From assembly GCF_010550675.1 (NCBI RefSeq), contig NZ_JAAGOA010000014.1, forward strand, positions 1 to 64,000: DNA of 64,000 nucleotides, given 5' to 3'. Each line of letters starts with the position of its first letter. Within the stretch, counting starts at the first letter, position 1. Origin of the DNA: Phytoactinopolyspora halotolerans. GTDB lineage: Bacteria; Actinomycetota; Actinomycetes; Jiangellales; Jiangellaceae. This document shows positions 36,284 through 46,088 of the stretch, piece after piece. Made by a program: the position numbers and the translations under genes. The notes under the pieces were generated by a model. That model did not search any database, was not told where the DNA came from, and was given only the letters and a program-made list of their open reading frames with translations.

Positions 36284-36796
36284 TCAGCTGATGGTTTCGG
36301 CGGTGAGCTCGTCGAAGTAGGGCTTCATGGCCGGGTAGTACTCGGTGAACTCCGGCTGCGGTATGCCGTCCCGCGCGGCGACGAGCTTGTCGAGGTAGTA
36401 CTCCCAGCCCGGACCGATCTCGCCGAGCCCTTCGGCGGAGGTGAGATGCTGGATGAGTCGTAGCTCGGTCGTGTCGTCGGCCTCGGTCTCGGTGATGAGC
36501 AGCTCCATGTGCCAGGTGCCGGCCTCGTCGTTCATGGACACCGCCAACCGCGTCGGTGGTTCGCATGCATCGATGTACAGATCGGACCAGGACGCATCCT
36601 CCTCGAAGGACATCTGCACCTGGACGGTTCGGCCGGGGCCGGCGTCGCCCTTCCACGGTCCGAACCAACGTGCGGTGCGCTCGGGCTCGGTGACACTCGC
36701 CCAGACGTCGTCAGCGGACGCTCGGAAGGTGCGGGTGAGGGTCAGGTCGACCCCGTCGGCGGTGCGGAACAGGCGTCCGGATGGGGTGCGGTTCAT
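36284..36796 (-). CDS. SRPBCC (AHSA1-like) domain protein
   Basis: A 170-aa protein of the START/Bet v1 superfamily: DLTLTRTFRASADDVWASVTEPERTARWFGPW is the signature AHSA1-type opening, and LTSAEGLGEIGPGWEYYLDKL the C-terminal helix. These proteins bind hydrophobic ligands in a cavity. ATG 36796 overlaps the stop of the ArsR gene by 4 nt. This ArsR-SRPBCC pairing is common and implies co-expression under ArsR control. Confidence 0.9.
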   Translation of the reverse strand: MNRTPSGRLFRTADGVDLTLTRTFRASADDVWASVTEPERTARWFGPWKGDAGPGRTVQVQMSFEEDASWSDLYIDACEPPTRLAVSMNDEAGTWHMELLITETEADDTTELRLIQHLTSAEGLGEIGPGWEYYLDKLVAARDGIPQPEFTEYYPAMKPYFDELTAETIS

Positions 36797-37161
36797 GCGG
36801 TGTTCTCCTTGACGTCGTCGGAGCTGGACGGATGGCGCGTGCGGCGGTCGCGGCGCGTGCGGTATACCTCGGTCTCGAGCGCGTCCAGGTGGCGCTCCCA
36901 GCCGGCGGGCTCGCCGAACCGCGCGAGCCACTCGATGAGCTGGGTGAGCTTCTCCGGGTGCAGCATGTAGAACCGCTGTCGACCGACGAGCTCGTCGCTG
37001 ACCAGGCCACTGCTTCGGAGGACTCGTAGGTGCCGGCTGACTGCGGGCCGGCTGATATCGAACTGTTCAGCGATCTCTCCCACCGAGCGTCGTTGTTGAT
37101 GCAAGAGCTCGAGAATCTGTCGCCGAACTGGATCGGCGATCGCACCGGCGATCTCATCCAC
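36793..37161 (-). CDS. ArsR family transcriptional regulator
   Basis: A 122-aa winged-helix protein: IADPVRRQILELLHQQRRSV, recognition region FDISRPAVSRHLRVLRSSGL, then GRQRFYMLHPEKL. It lacks obvious metal-binding cysteines, so it probably belongs to the non-metal SRPBCC-linked subgroup. GTG 37161 is chosen because TACCCT lies 6 nt upstream (leaderless); TTG 37167 would add two residues. The -10 box overlaps a perfect palindrome, so it should repress its own operon. Confidence 0.9.
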   Translation of the reverse strand: MDEIAGAIADPVRRQILELLHQQRRSVGEIAEQFDISRPAVSRHLRVLRSSGLVSDELVGRQRFYMLHPEKLTQLIEWLARFGEPAGWERHLDALETEVYRTRRDRRTRHPSSSDDVKENTA

Positions 37162-37167
37162 GGACAA

Positions 37168-37186
37168 AGGGTAACCAATTGGTTAC
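37168..37186. promoter_or_regulatory. ArsR operator and -10 box
   Basis: GTAACCAATTGGTTAC (37171-37186) is a perfect 16-bp palindrome. The minus-strand -10 box TACCCT (37168-37173) shares its last three bases, so ArsR binding would block the leaderless promoter. Confidence 0.7.
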
Positions 37187-37309
37187 GCATTGTCGAGTCC
37201 GCGCTCGCGCTTCTCCACGATTTGAGCAGGTCGTCTTTCGACAGGCCGCGATATGGTGACTGTGCACGCGGCATCGGGCAGTGCTGCGCGGCCGGAGGGG
37301 GAGGTTGGG

Positions 37310-37912
37310 ATGTGGGGGAGGAAGACGTTCAAGGATCCCGTGCGGGGAACGGCGCGCGTCGTGTCGTCGTCGCAGGGGCCCAATAATTCCGCGTACGTTC
37401 CGCTGCGCGCGATGCTCGTCGTCGAGGCGCCGGGCATCCGGCCGACGTCGGTCGAGTATCGGAAGCGGATTGCCCGTCGGAGCAAGCTGCCGTTTCCTGG
37501 GCAGGTCATCCCGATCGAGGTCGACCGGGCAGATCCGACCCGAGTCCGGATCCTGTGGGATGAGATGCCGAAACAGCACGAGACCCTACGGAATCAGGGG
37601 CAGGCGCTCGCCGCGGCCTTGCGGGGTGAAGCCGACCCGCCGACCGGGCCGTCGGCCGCCCGGCCTGACCGGCCGAGCCAGGGTGATGAGGATCTTCCCG
37701 GACACGTATCGGGTGTCGTGGAACAGATTCGGCAGGCGTTCCCCGGCGCCACGGTGAACATCAAGGCCGGCGAGACTGTTTCCGGCGGCGTGGCGCCTGC
37801 CGGAGACGATCGGGTCAGCCAGCTGGAACGGCTGGTGAGGCTCCGCGACAGCGGCGTGCTCACGCCCGAGGAGTTCGCCCAGGAGAAGGCGCGCATCCTC
37901 GAACGTGAGTGA
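37310..37912 (+). CDS. SHOCT-domain protein
   Basis: A 200-aa cytoplasmic protein. The N-terminal half (residues 1-100) is beta-rich, and begins MWGRKTFKDPVRGTARV; it resembles a small beta-barrel and was not matched to a named family. The C-terminus is a SHOCT helix hairpin (RVSQLERLVRLRDSGVLTPE, then EFAQEKARIL). ATG 37310 follows GGAGGGGGAGG. It is divergent from the ArsR operon. SHOCT domains are thought to mediate oligomerisation. Confidence 0.8.
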   Translation: MWGRKTFKDPVRGTARVVSSSQGPNNSAYVPLRAMLVVEAPGIRPTSVEYRKRIARRSKLPFPGQVIPIEVDRADPTRVRILWDEMPKQHETLRNQGQALAAALRGEADPPTGPSAARPDRPSQGDEDLPGHVSGVVEQIRQAFPGATVNIKAGETVSGGVAPAGDDRVSQLERLVRLRDSGVLTPEEFAQEKARILERE

Positions 37913-38168
37913 CGCGGCGAGCCTGCTCGTTGTCTGGGTTCGGTCGAGTCGAAACTGGTCTCCCGTTTCGAAGCTCAATCTCTGGAGCCCGCTCCGAGCC
38001 CGCGGGAGGACGGCCGGGTGGAGATGGGGATCCACCGTGCCGACGCACTGCCGGCTTCAGAGCATGGATGCTAAGTCGACGAAAGGCGCCTCTTGCCTCG
38101 ATGGTTTGGAGAGATTAGCGCATACCGAGGCTTGTTAGCCGCTGTTAGCCTCTTATGAATGTCAATTG

Positions 38169-38174
38169 TATCGT
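38169..38174 (+). promoter_or_regulatory. -10 box of the decayed Rpn gene
   Basis: TATCGT ends 6 nt before ATG 38181. The 268-nt gap upstream (37913-38180) also holds two TTAGCC copies (near 38135 and 38146) and is AT-richer toward the gene; nothing else was recognised there. Confidence 0.4.
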
Positions 38175-38180
38175 ACTGGC

Positions 38181-38986
38181 ATGCCTAGCCGGTCGAGTCC
38201 GCATGATGCGGTGTTCCGCCGGGTTCTTGGTGAGCCCGTCAACGCCGCATCACAGCTGCGCGGGATCCTGCCGGCCGCTCTGGTCGAGCGGCTCGACCTG
38301 GACCGGCTGACCCCCGCCGGCGGCAGCTTCATCGACCCCACCCTGCAGTGGCGGCACACCGACTTGCTCTTCACCGTGCCGTTGGACGGACATGAGGCGT
38401 TCGTCTACGTGCTCATCGAACATCAGAGCAGCACGGATGCGTTGATGCCGTTGCGGATGAGGTCGACCCGGCCACCGCCGAGGCCGCGGGGGAGTATCTG
38501 CCCCGGTTCCAGTTCCTACTCGACGATCTCGCCCGCCTCGACGAGGACACCTTGCGCAGCCGGCCGCTGACCCCACAGGCCCGCATCACCCTGTTACTAC
38601 TCAAGATCGCCGCCGGCAATGCCCAGCTCGCCGACGACCTGAATACATGGGCCGACGATCTGCGCGCCATCCTGGACCGTGGCGACGGTATCGACGACTT
38701 CGTCGCGCTGGTGACGTACATTGAGAACGTCGGCGAGACACCCACCGACGAGCTCCACCGGCTGTTCGCAAAACTCGGGCCCGAAGCAGAGGAGGCATAC
38801 ATGACCACTGCAGACATGCTCCGCGCCGAAGGACGCGTAGCGACCGTGCTGCAGCAACTGAGCCTCAAGTTCGGGCCTCTCCCACAGACCACAGTCGACG
38901 CGGTGCAGAACGCTTCTGCCGAACAGCTCGAAGCCTGGACCGCCCGCGTCCTCACCGCTGACACACTCGACGAGGTCCTGCGCTGA
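38181..38986 (+). pseudogene. Rpn family PD-(D/E)XK nuclease/transposase, internal deletion
   Basis: The first part (38181-38457) encodes MPSRSSPHDAVFRRVLGEPV and the nuclease core TDLLFTVPL...YVLIEHQSS, typical of Rpn (YhgA-like) proteins. At about 38458-38462 the frame changes, and the downstream frame resumes with DPATAEAAGEYLPRFQFLLD and the usual helical C-terminus to 38986. The middle segment that normally follows LIEHQSSxxxLMPLRM (roughly 40-50 residues) is missing, so a deletion removed it and shifted the frame. Rpn proteins are recombination-promoting nucleases or phage-defence factors. This copy should be dead. Confidence 0.78.
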
Positions 38987-39013
38987 TCCACGCGCCATCC
39001 GCGACAGGGAGGA

Positions 39014-41015
39014 CTACCAAGGTTCTGCCGTGGGGCGGATCCTGATCTGGTCGACGTGCGCCTCGCCGGACGCGCTCGGGTCTTGGTTGGCGATGTAGAT
39101 CCGGACGTCGTCGCCCGTGTTGCTTGGTGCGGTGAACGTCACCGAGTGTGATGTCCAGCCGGTACTGCTGAACGGCTCGCTGGCGAGCACCTGCCCGGTG
39201 TCCAGGTTCTCCACATAGACCACGCCGGCTGCCGAACCGCCGTCCGTCTTACCGACGAACTCCACGGTGTACGACGTCGACGGGCTCCAGTCCTCCCACG
39301 GCTGGGATACCGATTGTGCGGTACCGCCAGTGGAGACGATGGTCAACCCGTAGTCGCCGGCGTAGGCGTTGGTGCTGTCGCGGTACGCCGTCGTCGAGGA
39401 CGAGCCCACCCGGTACCACTGCGCCGCGTAGGTCGGGTCGAAGCTGGTCTCCAGCTCGAAACCCTGGTTGAGCAGCTTGGCGACGTCCCACGTCATGATG
39501 CGGGCCAGCGCCAGCATGTCGTAGCCGCTCTGCGCCGACGAGTTCCGGTACTGCTCAGCCACCACCCAGTACAGGCTCCGCTTCCACTGTGCGTACTGGG
39601 TCCACTCGACCAGATACTTGCTGAAGCTCGTGTCCCCGGATCCGTCGACGTACTTGGTCACCGCGGGCGACGTGGTCGAGCCGTTCCACATCCGGGTGGC
39701 GATCGTGTTGGTGAAGCGCTGCATGTCGGTGGCGTTGAAGACCACGCCGCGCTGATACATCTCCCGTGCCGCGCCCACGTCGAGATTCGCGTGCGACGTG
39801 TCCTCCGGCGTGCTCGTGTAGTACGCGTAATTCCAGATGTAGTCGTCGCCGCTGAGGGTCAGCGCGTTCTTGAAGTATTGCCCGTTTCGCTGCGCCCGGT
39901 CGAGGTACGTCGCGTCGCCGTTCACGCCGTGCAGCACCAGCAGCATTCGGGCGAACGCCAGCGACTGGTTGTACGGCAGATACGTCCAGCTCGCACTGTG
40001 CGAGAAGGCGTCGAACTGTGTGGACTGCTTGTAGGTGCCGGTACCGGACGACAGCGACGCCCACGTGTTCCCGATGTACGAGCTGGACTCCCACCGTGGG
40101 ACGAGTTCGTTCTCCAGAAAGTTCAGGTAAGCATCCGCCTTGGTGGCATACGCGGCCTGTAGCGACGGCGTCTGCTCCACCAGCTCGATGAAATGCGCGA
40201 TCGAGGTGCCGACCATCCCGTCGTGCACGATGTACGGGAACTTGCCGCTGATCTTCACGTCGTCGAAATACGCGCGCCCGCCCGAGACGGTGTAGTCCAT
40301 ATGGCCGAGCCACACCTCGAGGTCGTGCCCGGTGGCCGTGGGCGTCCGGCATTCGGTGCTGTAGTACTGCCAGGACGTGTCGTCCACCGTGATCGAGCAC
40401 AGGATCTCGCCGGTCGTCCGGTCGTGCAGTTACGCGCGGCCTTGGGCGGCCGAGCCGTTGGTCTTCGCGTTGACCCGTAGCACGTAGACCGTGTCCGGCT
40501 CATAGGTGTTCATGTCCTGGTAGAGCTTGCGCCAGGCCTGACCGTCGGAGTCGATCCGCACCGCGTAGCCGCCGGTGCTGGCGTCGGTGGTGCGGAACGC
40601 GTTGGAGCCGGTGGTCTGGAAACGCGACCAATATCGCGGCAGCGTGGAGTCGCCGGGGTCGCCCGTCTCCATGCCGCCGTTGTCCACCTCGACCGGCGAG
40701 TATCGAGCCGTGCTCCAGCCCAGGTAGCCGTCGCCGTCGGCATCGTCCGCGTCGGCGATCATCCGGTCGACGTGGGTGACGAGCTTGTCCAGCCATGCGG
40801 TGTCCCGGCTGACCCGATAGACGTCGACGTAGCTGTCCAGCACGTAACTCTCGCTCCAGGCGAAGGTCGCGCTGTCGGCGGCGGTGTAGAAGTCGTCGCC
40901 GACGGCGGCCTCCATCGCGACGTACCTGTCGTACCAGGGGTTGCCCGGCGCCCCGGGGGGCCCCCACGGCCGTGAACGTCATGCCGACTCTTCCGTGTTT
41001 CAGGTGCGCCGACAT
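39014..41015 (-). pseudogene. Toroid-like carbohydrate-locus protein with C-terminal CBM-like domain, two lesions
   Basis: ATG 41015 has AGGAG upstream. The frame shifts at the run C4G6C5 (40951-40965), after which it continues as GNPWYDRYVAMEAAVGDDFY. A TAA at 40430-40432 then interrupts in frame (AAQGRA, stop, LHDRTTGEI). The rest reads through to 39014. The protein has an all-helical toroid-like core with an inserted beta domain, related to the product of 41024-42556 (shared EDTSHANLDVG/EDGSHGAISV and FNATDMQRF/FDETDMRRF). A C-terminal beta-sandwich (residues about 540-660) resembles a carbohydrate-binding module. No export signal is visible. With two lesions the gene is probably inactive. 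Confidence 0.72.
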
Positions 41016-41023
41016 GCCCGCTC

Positions 41024-42556
41024 CTACTGTCCGTTGTGCGCGGCGAGGAAGGCGGTGCTGAGCAGATATGACCCGAAAATCGGCTCAGGTTGTTCGCGGT
41101 TGAAGATCTCCCGGGCATGGTCGAAGATCCGCTCGTCCCAGCGGGCGAGGTTCACCCAACGGGGCGCTTGGAGGTCTTGCAGGCCGAGGTTGGCGGTCCC
41201 GTCGACGCGGTACCAGACGTGCGCCTGGCCATCGTCGCCGTAAGCCAGCATGTTGTCCGCGTACGTGGCGGCGAACCGGCGCATGTCGGTCTCGTCGAAC
41301 ACCATCCCCAGTCGGTAACCGGCGAGGGCCGCCTCGACGCTGATCGCGCCGTGTGATCCGTCCTCGATCTGACGAGCGCCGTTGTACGCGGGCGTCCACT
41401 CCGACACGTCGTCGTCCTGGGAGTAGCCGTTGTAGACGTGGCCCTTGGTCCACCAGTAGTTCCAGATGTAGCTGTTCCGCAGTGTCCGCAGGTCGTTACG
41501 GAAGGTGGTCAGCATCCGGACGGCGCGATCCCGGTACGGTCCGTCGTCGACCAGCGCGCCGAGGTGCGCCTGGGCGGTGGCCAGCGCCACGAACTGGTTG
41601 TGTGGCATCTCGCACCCGTCGAACGCCAGCGGCGTTCCCTTCTCCCAGATGTACCAGCCCTCGCCCTGGTCGTTCTGCCGCCACTCGTGGTCGTGGCAGG
41701 CGACGGCGTCACGGACCGCGCGCAGGTACGTGGCGGCCTTGGCGCCGTAGCGCGGCATCAAGGATGGGGTCTTGCGCACGATGCGGCAGAACTCGGCGAT
41801 CGGCGCTGTGATCATCCCGGTGTGCACCGAGAAGGTCACGTAGTGCGAGGACATGGTGTAGGTGCCGGCTTGCGGGAGGGCCGGTGAGTTGTCCCCCCGC
41901 AGATCCACCGCGGTGGCGCGGGTCACGGTCGGGCTCGCGTCGCGGATCCGCGTCACCGCGAAGTCCGGGCTGGTGGCGTCCATGGTGAGATTCGCGAACG
42001 TGTCGCTGCGGTTGATCCGGGTGTCCGTGATGGTCACCGCGAATCGGTCCGCCGACTCGTGTGCCACGTCGGCGGTGACGCCGTCGGCGTACGCCTGCGC
42101 CGTGCGCAGCCGCAGCGACGGCGCGCCGTTCGGGCCCGGGACGTCGACCTCGCCCCCGGTGTACGGGTATCCGCCTCTCCAGACCGGCAGCGACTCTCCA
42201 CGCCAGTCGGTCACCCCGCGTTCGCTATCCCTGATGGAGAGGATGGCGTCGATGTTGCGGCACAGCAGGTCGAGGTACCGCGTGTCGCCGAACGCCTCAT
42301 ACATGGTGATGTACGAGCGCAGTATGTAGGACTGGCCCCAGGCCAGGGATCCACGGTTCTCGTTCGGGACGTCGGGCTGGGCGTCGCCGTGCTCGGTGAA
42401 GTACGCCTCCGCCCAGTCGTACGTCGCCCGGAGCGCGTAGTCCCGTGTTTCCGCCCGGGCGGGTGCGGTGGTCAGAAGTCCGGTCGCGGTGCCGATGCCG
42501 AGTACGGCTCCGGCCTGCAGCAGTCGACGACGGCCGAACGAGCGGTGGCTGGACAT
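41024..42556 (-). CDS. Tat-exported alpha/alpha-toroid-like protein of a sugar-utilisation locus
   Basis: A 510-aa protein with a twin-arginine signal (GRRRLLQAGAVLGIG, cleaved near PARA). The mature protein alternates helical segments (GSLAWGQSYILRSYITMYE; YIWNYWWTKGHVY; GSHGAISVEAALAGYRLGMV) around a beta-rich insert (residues about 160-250), as in toroid-type polysaccharide lyases and glucuronyl epimerases. No named family was recognised. ATG 42556 has AGGAGG upstream. It follows two permease genes on the same strand, so it likely cleaves or trims the polymer outside the cell before import. Confidence 0.7.
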   Translation of the reverse strand: MSSHRSFGRRRLLQAGAVLGIGTATGLLTTAPARAETRDYALRATYDWAEAYFTEHGDAQPDVPNENRGSLAWGQSYILRSYITMYEAFGDTRYLDLLCRNIDAILSIRDSERGVTDWRGESLPVWRGGYPYTGGEVDVPGPNGAPSLRLRTAQAYADGVTADVAHESADRFAVTITDTRINRSDTFANLTMDATSPDFAVTRIRDASPTVTRATAVDLRGDNSPALPQAGTYTMSSHYVTFSVHTGMITAPIAEFCRIVRKTPSLMPRYGAKAATYLRAVRDAVACHDHEWRQNDQGEGWYIWEKGTPLAFDGCEMPHNQFVALATAQAHLGALVDDGPYRDRAVRMLTTFRNDLRTLRNSYIWNYWWTKGHVYNGYSQDDDVSEWTPAYNGARQIEDGSHGAISVEAALAGYRLGMVFDETDMRRFAATYADNMLAYGDDGQAHVWYRVDGTANLGLQDLQAPRWVNLARWDERIFDHAREIFNREQPEPIFGSYLLSTAFLAAHNGQ

Positions 42557-42637
42557 GCGGTTCCTCCTGTTGATCGAGCGGGACGTGACGTGCGTACGCG
42601 GATCGGGACACGGAACAGGTGGGAGCGCGGCGGGATC

Positions 42638-43477
42638 TCAGCCCTTGACCGCGCCCTTCATGCCTTCGAGGATGTGGCGCTGCATGACGAGGAAGAAGAC
42701 GAGGACCGGGATCAGCGAGATCACCGTGCCGGCCGCCAACGAGCGCACGTCGGTGCCGGTCACTCCGGTGAGGTAGGCGATACCGAGCGCGATCGGGTAC
42801 TTGCTGGTGTCCTTGAGCACCACCAGCGGCCAGATGAAGCTGTTCCACACCGAGATGAACCCGAAGATGGCGAGGACGGCGAACGCCGGCTTCGCCGCCG
42901 GCAGCATGACGTGCCAGAAGACGCCCCACTCCTTACATCCGTCGATGCGGGCGGCGTCGTCGAGTTCCTGCGGCACCCCGGCGAAGGTCTGCCGGAGCAG
43001 GAAGATGCCGATCGCGGAGAGGATGCCCGGCAGCATCACACCTGCGTAGCTGTCCGCGAGCCCCAGCTCGGAGACCACCAGGAACCGCGGGATCAACATC
43101 AGCTCGCCCGGCAGGAACATGGTGGAGAGGAAGAGGAAGAACACGACTGTGCGTAGCCGGAACCGCATCCGGGCCAGCGGATACGCGGTCAGCGCGGAGA
43201 CCGCCAGGTAGGCCGGCACCATCACGCCCACGTAGATCACCGAGTTGAGCAGGTACCGGGGAAAGTCGATCACGGTCCATGCGCGGATGAACCAGTCCAC
43301 CACCGGCGGACGCGGAATGAAGTCCGGCGGGAAGGAGAAGACGTCCTGGGTGGCGGGTTTCAGCGATGACGACACCAGCACGACGAACGGTCCGATGAAG
43401 ATGATCGCCAGGATGATCAGCAGGACGTAGTTGCCGGCGAGGGTCGACGTCCGGCGTCGGCGGGTGCGGGCCGTCAT
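42638..43477 (-). CDS. Carbohydrate ABC transporter permease (MalG type)
   Basis: A 279-aa permease with six spans, EAA loop ELDDAARIDGCKEWGVFWHV and a C-terminal ILEGMKGAVKG. ATG 43477 overlaps the stop of the MalF-type gene (ATGA). It lies upstream of the toroid-like genes and pairs with the binding protein encoded divergently at 44760. Confidence 0.94.
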   Translation of the reverse strand: MTARTRRRRTSTLAGNYVLLIILAIIFIGPFVVLVSSSLKPATQDVFSFPPDFIPRPPVVDWFIRAWTVIDFPRYLLNSVIYVGVMVPAYLAVSALTAYPLARMRFRLRTVVFFLFLSTMFLPGELMLIPRFLVVSELGLADSYAGVMLPGILSAIGIFLLRQTFAGVPQELDDAARIDGCKEWGVFWHVMLPAAKPAFAVLAIFGFISVWNSFIWPLVVLKDTSKYPIALGIAYLTGVTGTDVRSLAAGTVISLIPVLVFFLVMQRHILEGMKGAVKG

Positions 43478-44460
43478 CGGCGCTCCTTCGTGAGCTGGTA
43501 ATTGATCACAGCCAGGACGATCATGATGGCCCAGAGCACGAGGGCTATCGCGCTGGCGTAACCGAACTCGTAATCCTCGAACGCCTTGGACCACACGTAG
43601 TAGCCCAGGGTCATGGTGCTGTCCTGCGGGCCGCCGCGCGTCATCACGTAGACGGAGGTGAACACCTGCATCGCATCGAGCATCGCCATGGTGGACGTCA
43701 CGGCGACGTACGGCACCATCAACGGTACGGTGATCTTGGTGAGCCGGTGCCAGACGCCGGCGCCGTCGATCTCGGCCGCCTCGTAGAGGTCAGAAGGGAT
43801 GGCCTGCAGGCCGGCAAGGTAGATCATCATGTAGATCCCCATGCTCTTCCAGCCCTCGATGACGATCAGGCAGGGCAGCGCCCAGTCGGTGCTGAGCAGC
43901 CAGGCGGTGGGTTCGTCGGCGATGCCGAGGCTGGTGACGATCCAGCTGAGCACGCCCTCGGCGTCGAGCACGTATTTCCAGGTCACGGCGACGGCGACCA
44001 TCGAGACGACGACCGGCATCACGATGGCGAGCCGGAACCCCTGGATGCCGGGGATCCGCTGATTGACCAGCACGGCCAGCAGCAGCGGCACGGCCACCGC
44101 GAGCGGGATCATGCCGAGCAGGAACAGGAACGAGTTGACCAGCGCCTCGTGGAACCGTGGATCGTCGAGCATCCGCTCGAAATTCGCCGTGCCGACCGCG
44201 ATCGGCGCCGAGATCCCGTCGTATCGATAGAACGCCAGCTGTAGCGCCTGCACGGCCGGCCAGACGAAGAAGACCGCGAAGAGCGCGAGGCCCGGCAGCA
44301 TGAACAGCCACGGGGACCAGAATGCGGGGCGATTCGCGCGGGCTCGCCAGGCCGGGCCGCGCGGTACCGAATCCGGCGCGCCCCGTCGAGGCGGATGCGG
44401 CGTCGTCCGTTCGGCCACGGGCGTCAGCTCGGGCACATCGCTTCCGGACTGCTGTGGCAT
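43474..44460 (-). CDS. Carbohydrate ABC transporter permease (MalF type)
   Basis: A 328-aa permease with a Pro/Arg-rich N-terminal tail of about 45 residues, six spans and the EAA loop DLYEAAEIDGAGVWHRLTKI. ATG 44460 has GGAGGTGAG upstream. A minus-strand TATGCG (44497-44502) may be its -10 box. It is the first gene of a minus-strand operon that includes the second permease and the toroid-like genes. Confidence 0.93.
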   Translation of the reverse strand: MPQQSGSDVPELTPVAERTTPHPPRRGAPDSVPRGPAWRARANRPAFWSPWLFMLPGLALFAVFFVWPAVQALQLAFYRYDGISAPIAVGTANFERMLDDPRFHEALVNSFLFLLGMIPLAVAVPLLLAVLVNQRIPGIQGFRLAIVMPVVVSMVAVAVTWKYVLDAEGVLSWIVTSLGIADEPTAWLLSTDWALPCLIVIEGWKSMGIYMMIYLAGLQAIPSDLYEAAEIDGAGVWHRLTKITVPLMVPYVAVTSTMAMLDAMQVFTSVYVMTRGGPQDSTMTLGYYVWSKAFEDYEFGYASAIALVLWAIMIVLAVINYQLTKERR

Positions 44461-44759
44461 CTCACCTCCGGGCGATCATCGGGAGTCAGATTGGGTCGCA
44501 TAAAAATGGAACAGTTCGTGTCCTAAACGTGGCAGTGACTATAAGCCCAGTTATCTGGCGACGTCTACCCCCGAATTGTTGAGAAATGTGTCGCCGCTGT
44601 GACATGGATATTTTCGGAACAGCGCAGGAGTGGCGGGCATGTTGTGGGCATGTGGAAGGCCGCCTATTGACTTGGGTGGAGTTGTGTCCGAAACTGGTCG
44701 CCAACATTCAGCGGCGCCGAGTCCATGGCTTCGACACCTTCTTCCACTCAGGAGAGACC
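44461..44759. promoter_or_regulatory. Divergent promoter region of the sugar-utilisation locus
   Basis: This 299-nt gap is AT-richer than its flanks. It holds GTGTCCTAAAC (44518-44528) and GTGTCCGAAAC (44684-44694); the first matches one arm of the palindrome before the AraC-type gene at 54163. Candidate -10 boxes are TATGCG (44497-44502, minus strand, for the permeases) and TATAAG (44540-44545, plus strand). GGAACAG also occurs twice (near 44507 and 44615). The long leader before ATG 44760 has no good ORF. Confidence 0.55.
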
Positions 44760-46088
44760 ATGCGATCCGATCCCACCATCCACCGTCCAACGCGGCGCTG
44801 GCCGATGCTCACCGCGGCAGCGGTCGGGCTGGCCATGATCACGTCGGGCTGCATCAGCGGCGCCGACGCCGAGGAGGAGTCGGACGAGCAAGCTGAGCCC
44901 GAGTCCACCGAACTCGGCGGTGAAGTCGAGTGGTGGACCATCAACCTGCAGGCCAATTACTCCGACTACATCCAAGGGCTGATCGACACCTACGAGGCGG
45001 ACAACCCCGGCACCACGATCAAGTGGGTCGACGTGCCGGGTGCCGACCTGGCCACCAAACTGCTCGCCGCGCTCGCCGCCGGAGAGGCGCCGGACCTGGT
45101 CAACATCGGATCCCCGGATCTGGGCCGGTTCCAGAACTCATTGACCGACCTCAACGACTACTTCTCGGCGGAGGAACTCGCCGAGTACCAGGAGTCGCTG
45201 GTCGAGCCGCTGACATTCGACGGCGCCGTGACCGCCCTGCCCTGGTACAACGGCGGCTCGCCGGTGGCGATGTACCGGCAGGAGGCGATGGAGGGCACCA
45301 GCTTCGATCCGGAGAACCCGCCGGTCACCTACGACGAGATCTTCGACGTCGCCGCCGAGGTCACGGACGCGCACGGGATCGCCGGGTTCAGCGCGATACC
45401 CGGACATCTCGTGTTGCCGTACTACGGCGTGCAGATGTTGAACGAGGACAAGACCGAGGCGACCTTCAACACCCCCGAGGCGGTGGCGGTCCTGGAGAAG
45501 TGGAAGGAGGCCTACGACGCGGGTGTGCTCGCGCCGGGCTCCGTCTCCAAGGATGAGCGGAACCTCCCGGAGAACCTGGAGAACCGCAAGGTCGGGTTCA
45601 GCATCAACGTGCCCGCCGCCCGGCTGGTCAACACGGAGGAGAACGCGCCCGAGGTGTACGAGGACGTGGTGGTGACACCGGGCGTGCGTACCCCTGAGGG
45701 GAAGTTGCTGCTGCAGGGTCAGCAGACGTTCGGGATCCCGGCCGACTCGGACAACAAGGCCACGGCCGCGGACTGGTTGAAGTTCGTCACCAACGCGGAG
45801 AACCAGTTGGAGTTCTGCAAGATCGTGGCGATCTTCCCGTCGACCAAGGCGACGTTGGAGGACCCGTTCTTCGACAGCCAGGGCGAGGAGCCCACCGACG
45901 TCGCACGCAACATCATCGTCGAGACACTGCCGGATCTCGAAGACGGCGCCCTGGGCACGTCGAAGGACTTCCAACTCGGCGAGCTCCTGGCCGAGCAGGT
46001 GCGCGCCTTCTTGCAGGGCGATGTCGACGCGCAGACCGCCCTGGACAACGCAGCCGAGCAGTGGAACACGGAGCTTCAGCAGCAATGA
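44760..46088 (+). CDS. Carbohydrate ABC transporter substrate-binding lipoprotein
   Basis: A 442-aa CUT1 binding protein. ATG 44760 is preceded by AGGAGAG and gives a lipoprotein signal (lipobox AMITSGC, cysteine near residue 31). A strongly acidic linker (EEESDEQAEPEST) and the SBP_bac_1 fold follow (VEWWTINLQANYSDY; ALPWYNGGSPVAMYRQE; LLQGQQTFGIP). It supplies the divergently encoded permeases. Its stop overlaps the ATG of the dehydrogenase gene, so uptake and the first catabolic steps are co-transcribed. Confidence 0.93.
   Translation: MRSDPTIHRPTRRWPMLTAAAVGLAMITSGCISGADAEEESDEQAEPESTELGGEVEWWTINLQANYSDYIQGLIDTYEADNPGTTIKWVDVPGADLATKLLAALAAGEAPDLVNIGSPDLGRFQNSLTDLNDYFSAEELAEYQESLVEPLTFDGAVTALPWYNGGSPVAMYRQEAMEGTSFDPENPPVTYDEIFDVAAEVTDAHGIAGFSAIPGHLVLPYYGVQMLNEDKTEATFNTPEAVAVLEKWKEAYDAGVLAPGSVSKDERNLPENLENRKVGFSINVPAARLVNTEENAPEVYEDVVVTPGVRTPEGKLLLQGQQTFGIPADSDNKATAADWLKFVTNAENQLEFCKIVAIFPSTKATLEDPFFDSQGEEPTDVARNIIVETLPDLEDGALGTSKDFQLGELLAEQVRAFLQGDVDAQTALDNAAEQWNTELQQQ

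Noticed and set aside
39314-40162. Plus-strand open frame opposite the broken toroid-like gene
   Set aside because: It lacks any recognisable domain or ribosome site; the minus strand carries the homology.
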